Notes: generated by a model not told the origin, from the sequence alone. Shown: positions 25,985-34,932, numbered from the stretch's first letter. The stretch is 64,000 nucleotides of DNA from Verrucomicrobiales bacterium (GCA_016795385.1 JAEUHI010000047.1:1-64000), one strand, 5' to 3'. Numbers and translations: made by a program.

Positions 25985-28606
25985 ATGAAACCCTCCTCTT
26001 CCCTCCGGTCTCTCGCCGTCGCGGCATTGTTCCTGCCGGCGTTGGCCGTCGCACAAAAAGGCGACAAGCCCGGTCACGACATGGCTCCGCCTCCGGCGCA
26101 TTGGAAAATCCCGGCCGCACCGGTCGTGAAGCCGGAGGATTCCGCCGCGACGATGCAGCTGGAAGAGGGCTTCGTGCTCGAGCTCGTCGCCGCCGAGCCC
26201 ATGGTGCACGATCCGGTCGTGCTGACCTTCGATGGAAAAGGCCGGATCTGGGTCGCGGAGATGCTGGGCTACATGCCCGACATTGATGGCAAGCTGGAAG
26301 AGTCCACTTTTGGACGCATCTCCGTGCTCGAGGACACCGATGGAGACGGCAAGGCGGACAAACACACCGTCTTCCTCGAAGATTATCTGTTGCCGCGCGG
26401 GGTGGCGCTCGTCGACAACGATCGCACCCTGCTTTTCGCCGACAATGAGAAGCTCTACGAAGCCGAGATCCTGATCTCGGACGAGGGCGCGATCCGCGCG
26501 GGCAAAGTCACCGTCGTCGATGAGGAGTTCGCCCCAGGGGGGAATCCCGAGCACAAGCCCAACGGCTTGATGCGGGCCATCGACAACTGGGTCTACAACG
26601 CGAAGTGCGATCAACGCTACAAGAAGGTGAACGGCGTCTGGATCAAAGAGAAAACCGAGGAGCGCGGCCAATGGGGCATCTCCCAGGATGACTTCGGCCG
26701 CCTCGTGACGAACTCGAATTCAAATCTCATCTCGGTGGAGGAGATCGCTCCGGGAGTGAAGTCGCGGAACGCGAACTACACCTTCCGCAGTCCCGTGACG
26801 ACGACGATCAAGGATCAGCAGCTCTGGCCCTCGCGGATCAATCCCGGGGTGAACCGCGGATACCAGGATGGCACGCTCGATGAAAACGGCTACCTGCGAA
26901 AGCCGACTGCGGCTTCCGGCATGGCCGTCTATCGCGGAGATCAATTCCCTGCGGAATACTACGGGAATCTCTTCATCACCGAACCCGCCGGCAATCTCGT
27001 GAAGAGGGCTTTGATGACCGAGGGCGAAAAGGGGATGCGTCTCGTGAAGAGCGCGCTGACGGGATCGGAGTTCCTCACCTCGACCGACGAGCGGTCGCGC
27101 ATGGTGAACGCTCATACCGCTCCCGACGGTTCGCTTTATCTGGTCGACTTTTATCGCGGTATCCTCCAGCACAAGGAATACATGACCTCCTACCTCCGTG
27201 CCCAAGTCGTGGATCGGGGCCTCGACACGCCGATCGGGCTGGGGCGGATCTGGCGCGTGCGCCACACGGAGGGCAAGCACCTGGCGCCGGCACCGAACAT
27301 GGAGAAAGAGAGTTCGCTGGATCTCGTGGCGCACTTGTCCCACCCGAACGGCTGGTGGCGCGACACCGCGCAGCGGCTGATCGTGGAGCGGGGAGGGGAC
27401 GCCGAGACGATCGAGGCGCTGCGTGCGCTCGCGGCCAACGGAGCAAACGAGGTCGCCGCCGTCCACGCGATCTGGACGCTCGAGGGTCTGGGCAAGCTCG
27501 ATGCTGCGGCGGTGCAGTCCGCTCTTTCTCTCAAAAAGGGTCGTGCCCTCGCCGAAGTGGTTCGTGCTGCCGGAACTCTAGCCGAAACCGAAAAGGCGGG
27601 AGAGGTCTTTGCTGCCATCGCACCTCTCGCATCGAATGACGACCTGCAGGTGCGTCGCCAAGTCGCGGCAACGCTGGGTCGATTCGGGAGTGAGGCCGTG
27701 CCGGTCCTCGCCGCCCTGGTGAAGGCGCAGGAGAAAGACCTCCTCACCGGAGATCTCGCGGCGAGCGGTCTCGGCGGGATGGAGCTGGCCTTCTTCAAGG
27801 CGCTGCCTCCGAAGCACAACCTCCGCACTCCCCTCATCGAGACTCTGGTGAAGAAGAACAACAAGAAGGAACTGGCCGAACTGTCCTCGATGCTCGCCGA
27901 TGCCGGTGAATTCCGCGCCCTCGCCCGGGCCGCGGCGACCCAGCGTCGTGCCGATGAGGCAGGGGAGTTGCTCGGGCTCGTCGCAGATCCCGGGACTTCC
28001 ACCGAGATCCGCAAAGCCATTGTCGAAGGTCTCCTGACGGGTGGGAAGGACAAAAAATTCAAACCCATGCCCGTGAAGGAACTCGACGAGCTCGTCCTGG
28101 CTGGAAAGAACGGCCTCATCGATGCGAAGAAGGAGAAGGAACTCGCCGCGCTCTTCAAAGTGGGCTCGGGAGAGGAAGAGAACTTCCTCGTCACCGACGC
28201 CCACCGCGCCCAGTTCAAGCTGGGCGAGGTGCAATACCAGCGCATCTGTCTGGGATGCCATCAGGTGCACGGAAACGGTCAGCAGTACATTGCTCCGCCT
28301 CTCGTGGGATCGGAATGGGTGCTCGAGTCCGACCAACGCCTCATCGGCATCGTCATGGATGGGGTGATGGGTCCGATCGAGGTGCTCGGCAAGACCTACA
28401 CCGTGCCCGAGATCCAGCCGATGATGCCCGGTCTGCGGATGAATCCCGAATTCACCGATGAGCAACTCGCCGCGATCATGACCTACGTGCGGAACGCCTG
28501 GGGCAACGGAGCGAAACCCATCCCGACCGAGGCCGTCACCCGCTACCGCGAGACGGTCGCTCCTCGCGCACCCTGGACTCCCGAAGAATTGCTGAAGGTG
28601 AAATGA
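25985..28606 (+). CDS. PVC-type dehydrogenase: propeller, HEAT repeats and cytochrome c
   Basis: This 873-residue exported protein (signal LAVAALFLPALAVAQ) has an N-terminal sorbosone-dehydrogenase-like beta propeller (about 50-430: FDGKGRIWVAEMLGY, VLEDTDGDGKADKHTVF, EHKPNGLMRAIDNWVYNAKC), HEAT repeats (about 440-720) and a C-terminal cytochrome c with CLGCH at 755-759 and a distal Met in MMPGLRMNPEFTDEQL. The layout matches the 'putative membrane-bound dehydrogenase' proteins of Planctomycetes and Verrucomicrobia. It likely oxidises a sugar-like compound and passes electrons to its heme. The stop overlaps the next gene as ATGA. Confidence 0.92.
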   Translation: MKPSSSLRSLAVAALFLPALAVAQKGDKPGHDMAPPPAHWKIPAAPVVKPEDSAATMQLEEGFVLELVAAEPMVHDPVVLTFDGKGRIWVAEMLGYMPDIDGKLEESTFGRISVLEDTDGDGKADKHTVFLEDYLLPRGVALVDNDRTLLFADNEKLYEAEILISDEGAIRAGKVTVVDEEFAPGGNPEHKPNGLMRAIDNWVYNAKCDQRYKKVNGVWIKEKTEERGQWGISQDDFGRLVTNSNSNLISVEEIAPGVKSRNANYTFRSPVTTTIKDQQLWPSRINPGVNRGYQDGTLDENGYLRKPTAASGMAVYRGDQFPAEYYGNLFITEPAGNLVKRALMTEGEKGMRLVKSALTGSEFLTSTDERSRMVNAHTAPDGSLYLVDFYRGILQHKEYMTSYLRAQVVDRGLDTPIGLGRIWRVRHTEGKHLAPAPNMEKESSLDLVAHLSHPNGWWRDTAQRLIVERGGDAETIEALRALAANGANEVAAVHAIWTLEGLGKLDAAAVQSALSLKKGRALAEVVRAAGTLAETEKAGEVFAAIAPLASNDDLQVRRQVAATLGRFGSEAVPVLAALVKAQEKDLLTGDLAASGLGGMELAFFKALPPKHNLRTPLIETLVKKNNKKELAELSSMLADAGEFRALARAAATQRRADEAGELLGLVADPGTSTEIRKAIVEGLLTGGKDKKFKPMPVKELDELVLAGKNGLIDAKKEKELAALFKVGSGEEENFLVTDAHRAQFKLGEVQYQRICLGCHQVHGNGQQYIAPPLVGSEWVLESDQRLIGIVMDGVMGPIEVLGKTYTVPEIQPMMPGLRMNPEFTDEQLAAIMTYVRNAWGNGAKPIPTEAVTRYRETVAPRAPWTPEELLKVK

Positions 28607-28914
28607 ATCCCCATCAGGGACCCTTCTCGCTGGAAGATCTGGTAGGATGGACCGCGGAGGAGCGCGATGCCCTCCTTGCCGCCATCGATGAGTCGGATTA
28701 TTCCCTCGCGGATTGGGGCTCGGCACTCATCGCTTTCGAGGCCTGGCTCGCGGGCCGGGGAGAAACCCGCCGACCCTGGCGCGAAATCGTAGGTTACATT
28801 CACTGCTGCACTCTTATGGCCTCGCCGGGAGTTGCTTTAGGTAAGTTAGAAGTCATTGTCGATAAGGCACTTACTGAATTTGGGTTCGAGTTCATCGAAG
28901 AGTCGCAGTCTTGA
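28603..28914 (+). CDS. Small hypothetical protein coupled to the dehydrogenase gene
   Basis: This 103-residue protein has no recognised domain. It looks helical and cytoplasmic (LEDLVGWTAEERDALLAAIDESDYSLADWGSALIAFEAWLAGRG), with no signal peptide and no membrane segment. Its ATG overlaps the dehydrogenase stop (ATGA), which argues that it is really translated. The second half is more AT-rich than the first. Its function is unknown. Confidence 0.6.
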   Translation: MNPHQGPFSLEDLVGWTAEERDALLAAIDESDYSLADWGSALIAFEAWLAGRGETRRPWREIVGYIHCCTLMASPGVALGKLEVIVDKALTEFGFEFIEESQS

Positions 28915-28988
28915 GAAGATTCAGATTCTGCGAATTTCCGAGAGAAAAGGATAGGCATCCTGCCCGGATTGTGGTAAGCTACAGGCCT

Positions 28989-29282
28989 ATGTCAGCCACA
29001 CGTAGAACACGATTCTCGCGCAGGGTGCCAGATCACGTCACCGACGAACTGGTCACCGTTCTCTCAGACAAACAAACCTTCGGTTTCAACGATCTCTTCG
29101 AGGTTGTTTACGAAAATCTCAAAGCCCGTAACGCCGTCAGCGGCGGAGAAGAAATGCTCCGCCTCCGGGCCTACGAAAAGCTCCAGAACCTCGTCACGAG
29201 GGGTTTGGTTGAGAAGAACGGCAAAGAATATCGTGGTCTCGAAAACCTCCACGAAGCCTCCAGCGCCCCCGCGGCGTCCTGA
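28989..29282 (+). CDS. Small winged-helix-like protein, uncharacterised
   Basis: This 97-residue basic protein (MSATRRTRFSRRVPDHV start) has a predicted helix-helix-helix-strand pattern like a winged helix: TDELVTVLSDKQTFGFNDLFEVVYENL, then RLRAYEKLQNLVTRGLVEKNGKEYRGL with the last part as the wing. It could be a DNA-binding regulator. I choose ATG 28989; an upstream start at 28911 would overlap the previous gene and adds unlike residues. A strong intrinsic terminator follows at 29410-29450. No relatives are recognised. Confidence 0.55.
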   Translation: MSATRRTRFSRRVPDHVTDELVTVLSDKQTFGFNDLFEVVYENLKARNAVSGGEEMLRLRAYEKLQNLVTRGLVEKNGKEYRGLENLHEASSAPAAS

Positions 29283-29409
29283 GGTGCAGTCCTTCTGATC
29301 CGGTGATGGCAAGGCAGCCTCCGCGAGGCGCGCCAGCCCGAGGCCGGACAAGTCGCTTTCTCCGCCGTTAGACGAAATCGTCTGGACGGAGAGGGCAAAA
29401 TCACTACAT

Positions 29410-29450
29410 TCCGTCGAGTCCGGGCCGCTCCGGACCGACGGATTTTTTTT
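29410..29450 (+). terminator. Strong intrinsic terminator directly before the nuoA start
   Basis: The arms 29410-29423 and 29430-29442 form 13 base pairs with one bulged A (29417) and a six-base loop, followed by eight T residues (29443-29450). The T run ends three bases before the ATG of nuoA at 29454, so no Shine-Dalgarno fits between them. It terminates the winged-helix gene or acts as an attenuator for nuoA. Confidence 0.9.
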
Positions 29451-29453
29451 GCC

Positions 29454-29828
29454 ATGCTCTCCGACTACATTCCCGTCCTCATCCAGGTGCTCTTCGCCGG
29501 CGGTTTTGCCGTGGCGACCTTGATCGCCAGCGCCCTCCTAGGCAAGCGAGCCCTTACCAACCGGACCAAGGATTCCGCCTACGAGTGCGGGATGAATCCG
29601 ATCGGCGAGGGACAGGCGCGCTTCAGCGTGAAGTTCTACCTCGTCGCGATGCTTTTTGTGCTCTTCGACATCGAGGTGGTCTTCCTCGTCCCGTGGGCCA
29701 CGGTCTACCGCGAGCAGATCGAGTCAGGCAACTCCGTCTTTCTCACCGCCATGCTCGGCTTCGTCGGCGTGCTTTTCGTCGCTTACCTCTACGCCTTGAA
29801 GAAAGGGGCGCTGGAGTGGCGTCGTTGA
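29454..29828 (+). CDS. nuoA: NADH-quinone oxidoreductase subunit A
   Basis: NuoA is a three-helix membrane subunit of complex I. This 124-residue protein has TM1 (about 6-28), the conserved loop SAYECGMNPIGEGQARFSVKFYLVAMLFVLFDIEVVFLVPWA (TM2) and TM3 (about 93-115). Length and motifs are standard. It stands alone: no nuoB-N follow, and the next gene is a Dabb protein. It could be the detached first gene of a nuo cluster elsewhere or an extra copy. The start has no Shine-Dalgarno because the terminator abuts it; no in-frame ATG downstream would keep TM1. Confidence 0.93.
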   Translation: MLSDYIPVLIQVLFAGGFAVATLIASALLGKRALTNRTKDSAYECGMNPIGEGQARFSVKFYLVAMLFVLFDIEVVFLVPWATVYREQIESGNSVFLTAMLGFVGVLFVAYLYALKKGALEWRR

Positions 29829-29867
29829 GACCGCCTTTGGAAAACCTCTTTTTGATTCCGCGCCCCG

Positions 29868-30185
29868 ATGGTCCACTACATCGCCCTTTTCCGCGTCGGC
29901 AAAGGCGCGACCGATGCGGATCTCGAGGAGATGATCCGCGCCAGCCGCACGTGTTTCCACCGCGTCCACGAGGCCCACAACTTCCGTTCGGGCCGCAATC
30001 TCGATGCCAAGGCCGAGTTCGCTTTTTTTCTCTCCGCGGATTTTGAGAGCCGCGACAAGCTCGCGATGTTCCGGGAGGATCCGAATTACCTGCGTTTCGA
30101 AAACGACGTCCTCAAACGCCACACCACCAGCCGTGTCGAGCACCTCTACGAGACCGAGCCGGGAAAAGACCCGAAGTACTCCTGA
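29868..30185 (+). CDS. Dabb (stress-responsive A/B barrel) domain protein
   Basis: This 105-residue ferredoxin-like A/B barrel begins MVHYIALFRVGKGATDADLEEMI, with the central FRSGRNLDAKAEFAFFLSADFESRDKLAMFREDPNYLRFENDVLK, matching the Dabb pattern in which the Asp/His-rich YL.HP-like segment is replaced by DPNYLRF. Dabb proteins usually dimerise; their roles vary, from stress proteins to small enzymes. It follows nuoA by 39 bases on the same strand. The function here is unknown. Confidence 0.82.
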   Translation: MVHYIALFRVGKGATDADLEEMIRASRTCFHRVHEAHNFRSGRNLDAKAEFAFFLSADFESRDKLAMFREDPNYLRFENDVLKRHTTSRVEHLYETEPGKDPKYS

Positions 30186-30283
30186 TCCCGCCCGCCGCCT
30201 GATCACGGGATTCGCACGGACTTTTCCCGGAGATTTCACATGCCCTTCATTCGCTCTTCACCTCGGTGGAAGAGCTTGGAGGC

Positions 30284-31111
30284 ATGAAATCCATCCTTTC
30301 CCGCGGTCTGCCCGACCCCGTTCACGAACTGCTCTGGTTTTGCCATCGCCAACTGCTTGCCTGCGTTTTCGGTGTGCTCCTCCTCGCCGGACTCCTTCTC
30401 ACCAAACATTGGGCCGAGGCGGCACCCCTCTCGCGGCAGGATTTTCTGTTTCTCTACGCGCTCGGTCTCCAGATCGCACTGATCGTATTCCGCCTCGAGC
30501 ATCGTGAGGAAGTCGTCGTGATTCTCGCCTTTCATCTCCTCGCCACGGTGATGGAGTGGTTCAAGACCTCGCCCGCCATCGGATCCTGGCAATATCCCGC
30601 CGAGGGGGTGATTTTCCGCGTTTACCAAGTGCCGCTTTTCGCCGGCTTTCTTTACAGCTCCGTCGGCAGCTACATCGCCCGGGCGTGGCGGCTTCTCGAA
30701 TTCCGCTTCATCGCTTACCCGCCGGTCTGGATGACCGCGATCCTCGCCGGTCTCGCCTATCTCAATTTCTTCACCCACCACTTCGTCGCCGACATCCGAT
30801 GGATTCTGATCGCTGCCTCGGTCGTCCTGTTTTGGCGCTGCCGGCTTACGTTCCGGACGGGACGGCGCGTCAGGACCATTCCTCTTCTTGCCGGGCTGCT
30901 GGCGGTGGCCTTCCTCATCTGGATCGCGGAGAACGCCGGCACCTACGCCCGTGCCTGGGTCTATCCCGATCAGATCGAGGGCTGGAAACCGGTCTCACTC
31001 CAGAAGTTCTGGGCGTGGTACCTGCTGATGATCCTCAGTTTCGTCCTCGTCTCCTTCGTAAACTTGCGGCGCGGTTCCGGGGGATCCGCCTCGCTCAGCC
31101 GGGATTCTTGA
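30284..31111 (+). CDS. DUF817 family membrane protein
   Basis: This 275-residue integral membrane protein has about seven to eight hydrophobic segments: LLACVFGVLLLAGLLL, FLFLYALGLQIALIVF, VVVILAFHLLATVMEWF, VPLFAGFLYSSVGSYIA, MTAILAGLAYLNFF, WILIAASVVLFW, IPLLAGLLAVAFLIWIAE and FWAWYLLMILSFVLVSFV. The sequence EWFKTSPAIGSWQYPA is characteristic of DUF817. A GGAGG lies one base before ATG 30284, which is tight; a GTG start at 30266 is the alternative. The last 17 bases overlap the convergent gene. The function is unknown. Confidence 0.8.
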   Translation: MKSILSRGLPDPVHELLWFCHRQLLACVFGVLLLAGLLLTKHWAEAAPLSRQDFLFLYALGLQIALIVFRLEHREEVVVILAFHLLATVMEWFKTSPAIGSWQYPAEGVIFRVYQVPLFAGFLYSSVGSYIARAWRLLEFRFIAYPPVWMTAILAGLAYLNFFTHHFVADIRWILIAASVVLFWRCRLTFRTGRRVRTIPLLAGLLAVAFLIWIAENAGTYARAWVYPDQIEGWKPVSLQKFWAWYLLMILSFVLVSFVNLRRGSGGSASLSRDS

Positions 31112-31481
31112 CGGTTCCGAAGGCGTTGCCCTTTCCGTTGCCCTTTCCGTTACCATTGCTGCCGTTCGCCCCGTTTTTGGCGGCTTCCAGCGCGGCATCA
31201 CGGGCTGCTTTCGCCGCCGCGACCTCCGCCTTTTTGAACGGGCGCTTTCCCTTCAGCACTCTCGTCGATTGGGTTGCCGAGAGCATGTTCAGGGTGCGGG
31301 CGAGCGAGCGGGCATATTCCTGATAGCCCTCTTCGGGATAGCCGGATTCCCACGAAATGGTAGCGGCGAGATCTTCCTCCAAAAACTGCTGAGCCGAACC
31401 CGTGACCGGAATGGCCAAGGGCAGAAGCAAGAGGCGAGAAAGGATTTTCGCGTTCATGATTCTAGTAAACATGGTTTTCAT
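31095..31481 (-). CDS. Small exported protein with Gly/Asn/Lys tail
   Basis: This 128-residue protein has a signal peptide (ILSRLLLLPLAIPVTGSAQ), a short helical region (EEGYQEYARSLARTLNMLSATQ) and a low-complexity Ala/Lys and Gly-Asn-Lys tail (GNGKGNGKGN). No family is recognised. It overlaps the DUF817 gene end by 17 bases. The AT-richer start and clear signal favour a real gene, but the evidence is modest. Confidence 0.5.
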   Translation of the reverse strand: MKTMFTRIMNAKILSRLLLLPLAIPVTGSAQQFLEEDLAATISWESGYPEEGYQEYARSLARTLNMLSATQSTRVLKGKRPFKKAEVAAAKAARDAALEAAKNGANGSNGNGKGNGKGNAFGTVKNPG

Positions 31482-31560
31482 ATTGAGTCAAGGTGCGGAA
31501 AGCGGGCATCGCGCGTTTGCTGGCATGACAATGATCTCGATTCCGGGTAAAAGAGGCGGG

Positions 31561-32166
31561 ATGAGAAAACTCCTCCTCTTGACCTGGATGTTGATGACGT
31601 TCCTGTCCGCGGGCGCGCGTGCTCTCGATTACGAGCGCGACATCATGCCCATTTTCGAAAAGAAGTGCGCCGATTGCCACAGTCGGGCATCGGGAGAGTC
31701 GAAAGGCGGCCTCATCCTCGACGACCCGGCGCACCTCCTCGGTCGTCTGGGGAAAAACAGCCTCGTCGTGCCGGGAGATTGGGACGCGAGTTACCTTTTC
31801 ATCACCCTGTATCGCCCCGAGGGGGATGAGGATGCCATGCCGCCGAAGGGAAAGGGAGAACGGCTCACGCCGGAGGAAGTCACCCTCGTCCAAAAATGGA
31901 TCACCGAGGGCGCTCCCATCCTCGGTGAGCGCGGAGCCAAGGGGGAAATGCCCGAGGCGGCTGGCTCGATGGAGAAAGAGAAAGGCGGCGCGCTTCCCGA
32001 GCCGGCGTCCCCGCGGTCATGGACCAATCGCGAGGGCAAGAGTATCATCGCGACGCTGCTGAAGGTCGAGGGCGACGTGGCCGTCCTGCGTCTCGCCAAC
32101 GGCACTGTCCATCGCTACCCCATCGCCAATCTCTCCGAGGAAAGCCGCGCCGCCCTCCCGAAGTGA
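31561..32166 (+). CDS. PSCyt1 cytochrome c with C-terminal SHD1-like domain
   Basis: This 201-residue exported protein (signal LLLLTWMLMTFLSAGARA) has a PSCyt1 heme domain: YERDIMPIFEKKCADCHSRASGES with CADCH, then GLILDDPAHLLG, VVPGDWDASYLFITLYRP and the MPP-type Met in AMPPKGKGERLTPEEVTLVQKWI. A Pro/Glu-rich linker leads to an SHD1-like strand domain (SWTNREGKSIIATLLKVEGDVAVLRL...IANLSEESRAAL). The combination is typical of PVC bacteria. It is likely a small periplasmic electron carrier or sensor. The start is ATG 31561; a longer in-frame start at 31402 would run over the divergent gene. Confidence 0.85.
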   Translation: MRKLLLLTWMLMTFLSAGARALDYERDIMPIFEKKCADCHSRASGESKGGLILDDPAHLLGRLGKNSLVVPGDWDASYLFITLYRPEGDEDAMPPKGKGERLTPEEVTLVQKWITEGAPILGERGAKGEMPEAAGSMEKEKGGALPEPASPRSWTNREGKSIIATLLKVEGDVAVLRLANGTVHRYPIANLSEESRAALPK

Positions 32167-32177
32167 GCGGGGGTATC

Positions 32178-33005
32178 TCAGAGGAACTTCCGCACCATGA
32201 AATCAAATCCGCGGTCGCCGAGGATCCGTCGTGCCCAGATCACCGGCTTGCCAAGATAACCTGCGACGTAGCGCGTCTTTGGCCGTCTGGACTCGACCGC
32301 TCCTACGATGATTTTCGCGATCAGGTCCGGGTGCGACGCTTTTTTGTCAAGATACGCACGCCGCGTCGCCGCCGCCATTTTCCTCGCAAAGTCGGCGTAG
32401 GGGCCGCCTTCGGATCGCTCCAGGAGCGGGGCGATCGCGATCTCCGCGAACTCGGTCTCGATCGCCCCCGGCTCGACGATGATGACGCGGATCCCGAAAG
32501 GGGCGAGCTCGAGACGGAGACAGTCCGACCAGCCCTCGAGCGCGTGTTTCGAGGCGTGATACCAGGCTCCCATCGGCGTGTAGACGCGTCCCCCGATCGA
32601 GGAAACATTCACGATCGAACCGGATCGGGCCTCGCGCATCGCGGGCAGGACGCGTTGGGTGAGGCGGGCGATCCCGAATAGATTCACCTCGAACTGGCGT
32701 CTGGCCTCCTCCATCGGCACCTCTTCGACCGATCCATAGACCCCGATGCCGGCGTTGTTCACGATCGCGTCGAGGCCACCGGTCGTATTGGCCAGGCGCG
32801 AACCCAGATCGTCGATCGACGTTTCGTCGGTGAGATCGAGAAAATGGACGCACGCCCCCGCCTCCGCCAGGGAAGCCATGTGCTCCGTGCGGCGGGCCGC
32901 GGCGTGGACCGTCCAGCCTCTCTCGAGAAAGGCCCGCGCCGTTGCCTCGCCGATGCCGCTCGAGGCGCCGGTGACGAGGACGGTGTGTGGGTGGGGGGAC
33001 GACAT
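32178..33005 (-). CDS. Short-chain dehydrogenase/reductase
   Basis: This 275-residue classical SDR has the cofactor motif VTGASSGIGEAT (residues 11-22), LDLTD, NNAGIGVYG at 83-91, the catalytic Ser in VNVSSIGG and Tyr149/Lys153 in YHASK. The R-R pair after the second strand (AAARRTEHM) suggests NADP(H) preference. The C-terminal part (YVAGYLGKPVIWARRILGDRGFDFMVRKF) resembles SDRs acting on lipids or retinol-like substrates. It is transcribed leftward, away from the small membrane gene at 33099. The substrate is unknown. Confidence 0.9.
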   Translation of the reverse strand: MSSPHPHTVLVTGASSGIGEATARAFLERGWTVHAAARRTEHMASLAEAGACVHFLDLTDETSIDDLGSRLANTTGGLDAIVNNAGIGVYGSVEEVPMEEARRQFEVNLFGIARLTQRVLPAMREARSGSIVNVSSIGGRVYTPMGAWYHASKHALEGWSDCLRLELAPFGIRVIIVEPGAIETEFAEIAIAPLLERSEGGPYADFARKMAAATRRAYLDKKASHPDLIAKIIVGAVESRRPKTRYVAGYLGKPVIWARRILGDRGFDFMVRKFL

Positions 33006-33098
33006 GTGCGGAAATGAAGACGCGGCGGGCCGTTTTGAAAAGGGGATTCAACGAAACGAAGCTTGTCGCTTGGTCCATGATCCGGTAGAAGGCTCCTC

Positions 33099-33449
33099 AT
33101 GAATACCGATTGGGGATCTTGGATCCAACTGCTCACCAGAATCCCCGGCCTCGTCGTCGGGATCCTTTTCGTGTCGGTCGCTTTTCTTTTCCATCTCCGA
33201 CGTCCCGGACCCGCCACGGTCGTTCAGATCTGTGGCAGTATTATCGCCTTCATCGGATCGGGGATCTCCGCGTTTGGTCAGACGATGCTCCAGAGTCAAC
33301 TTCAAGGCGGCGAAGGCGGCGGCGATGCGATTCGACAATGGGGGAGCCTCCTCTCGATCTCCTACGGCGCCTACCTGATCGGAGCCCTCCTGTTTGCCTT
33401 TGCCCTGCTGCTCTCCGTCTCTTCGCTGCCGCGCCGAGACGGAGTCTGA
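33099..33449 (+). CDS. Small three-helix membrane protein
   Basis: This 116-residue protein has three hydrophobic segments (IPGLVVGILFVSVAFLFHL, VVQICGSIIAFIGSGISAFG, AYLIGALLFAFALLLSVSSL) separated by short loops. No family is recognised. Codon use matches its neighbours. It diverges from the SDR gene and sits 91 bases before the alkaline phosphatase gene. Confidence 0.55.
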   Translation: MNTDWGSWIQLLTRIPGLVVGILFVSVAFLFHLRRPGPATVVQICGSIIAFIGSGISAFGQTMLQSQLQGGEGGGDAIRQWGSLLSISYGAYLIGALLFAFALLLSVSSLPRRDGV

Positions 33450-33540
33450 GAAATCGGATCCCGTGAACATTTCGTCGAACGCGGTCGCGTCGCTTTTCGT
33501 GTCGGCAGGCATGTGTTAGTGTCTCCAAAAATTCCCTGCC

Positions 33541-34923
33541 ATGGCCAAACTCCCCTCCACCAACCGCCGCGATTTTCTCCGTGCCTCTCTTGCCACATCC
33601 GCGATCTTCGGGGCCGAATCCGCTCTCGTCACCTCGTCTACCCGGGCCGCGGAGGCGAACGGAGGCACCGCCAAAAACGTGATTTTCATGGTCAGCGACG
33701 GGATGAACCACGGGGCGCTCTCACTCGCCCGACAGTTCCGCGAACAGGCCGGTGGAATCAATCATTGGACGAAGCTCTACCGCGAGCAACCCGTCGTGCG
33801 CGCCCTCGTCGAGACCTTCTCGGCGAACAGCTGTGTCACCGATTCCGCCGCCGCCGCCAGCGCCTGGGGCGGGGGCAAACGGGTCAACAACGGGACCCTC
33901 AACGTGCTCCCCGACAACACCCACGTCGAGACACTCCACCAGAAGCTGCAGGCCAAAGGCCGCAAGACGGGGCTCGTCAGCACCGCGACGATCACCCACG
34001 CGACCCCGGCCGGGTTTGCCGTCAATGTCGACAGCCGAGCCGACGAGGCCATCATTGCCGAGCAATACCTCGAGCGCCGGGTCGACCTGCTCCTCGGCGG
34101 TGGGAAGAAATTTTTCAGCGAGGATCTCAAGAAGCGCTACGCCGCGGCCGGTTATGCCGTCGTCGAGTCTCGCGACAGCCTGACAAACCTCCCCACGGAG
34201 GCGGCGAAACCCCTGCTCGGAATCTTCTACGAGAGCCACCTGCCCTTCAGCATCGATCACCAGAACGTGCCCGAGTTGAAAGCCTCCATCCCGACCCTTG
34301 CGGAGATGACCCGGATCGCACTCGACCGGCTTGCTCCCGCGAAGGACGGTTTCTTTCTCATGGTCGAAGGGGCCCGCATCGATCACGCCGGTCACGCCAA
34401 CGACGCCGCGGCTTCGATCCACGATCAACTGGCCTTCGACGACGCGATCGGCACAGTGCTGGCTTTTGTCGAAAACCATCCCGACACTCTTGTCATCATC
34501 ACGACCGATCACGGGTGTGGCGGCATCCAGATGAATGGCGTCAGTGCCAAGCCTGATCAGGGCATCGCTCCCGGACTTTACAATGCCAGCAACCTCTATT
34601 TCGAACGGCTCCGGAGCTTCAACCGCTCCATCGAATGGATGAAGCAAAACGGCGTCGATGGTCTCAGCGGGCCGCCGCTGGCCGCCGCACTTGAGAAGCA
34701 TACCGGCCTGAAGCTCACCCCCGAGGAAATCAAGACTGCCCAAGGCCTCAAGGCCGCCTACGAGGACGTGATCCAGGCCCACACCGGCGTCGGCTGGACG
34801 AGCGCGAACCACACCGGCGAATTGGTCGAGTTCTGTGCTTTCGGTCCGGGCAGCCGCGAATTCCCCGCGCTGATGCGGAATGATGAGGCTCACGCGAAGC
34901 TGCTCAAGATCCTCGCGATTTGA
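33541..34923 (+). CDS. Alkaline phosphatase (PhoA family), Tat-exported
   Basis: This 460-residue phosphomonoesterase has a Tat-like leader (NRRDFLRASLATSAIFGAES). Metal and active-site motifs are present: IFMVSDGMNHG (Asp53), the phosphorylated serine in VTDSAAAASAW (Asp101-Ser102-Ala103), EGARIDHAGHAND, IITTDHGCGG and WTSANHTGE. It should release phosphate from periplasmic esters. No Pho box was recognised in the 91 bases upstream and no Shine-Dalgarno is obvious. A strong convergent hairpin follows its stop at 34933. Confidence 0.93.
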   Translation: MAKLPSTNRRDFLRASLATSAIFGAESALVTSSTRAAEANGGTAKNVIFMVSDGMNHGALSLARQFREQAGGINHWTKLYREQPVVRALVETFSANSCVTDSAAAASAWGGGKRVNNGTLNVLPDNTHVETLHQKLQAKGRKTGLVSTATITHATPAGFAVNVDSRADEAIIAEQYLERRVDLLLGGGKKFFSEDLKKRYAAAGYAVVESRDSLTNLPTEAAKPLLGIFYESHLPFSIDHQNVPELKASIPTLAEMTRIALDRLAPAKDGFFLMVEGARIDHAGHANDAAASIHDQLAFDDAIGTVLAFVENHPDTLVIITTDHGCGGIQMNGVSAKPDQGIAPGLYNASNLYFERLRSFNRSIEWMKQNGVDGLSGPPLAAALEKHTGLKLTPEEIKTAQGLKAAYEDVIQAHTGVGWTSANHTGELVEFCAFGPGSREFPALMRNDEAHAKLLKILAI

Positions 34924-34932
34924 GAGCAGAGA

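Noticed and set aside
33513..34556. A plus-strand frame of 347 codons in the alkaline phosphatase gene
   Set aside because: It is a shifted frame of the phosphatase with very high Arg content.
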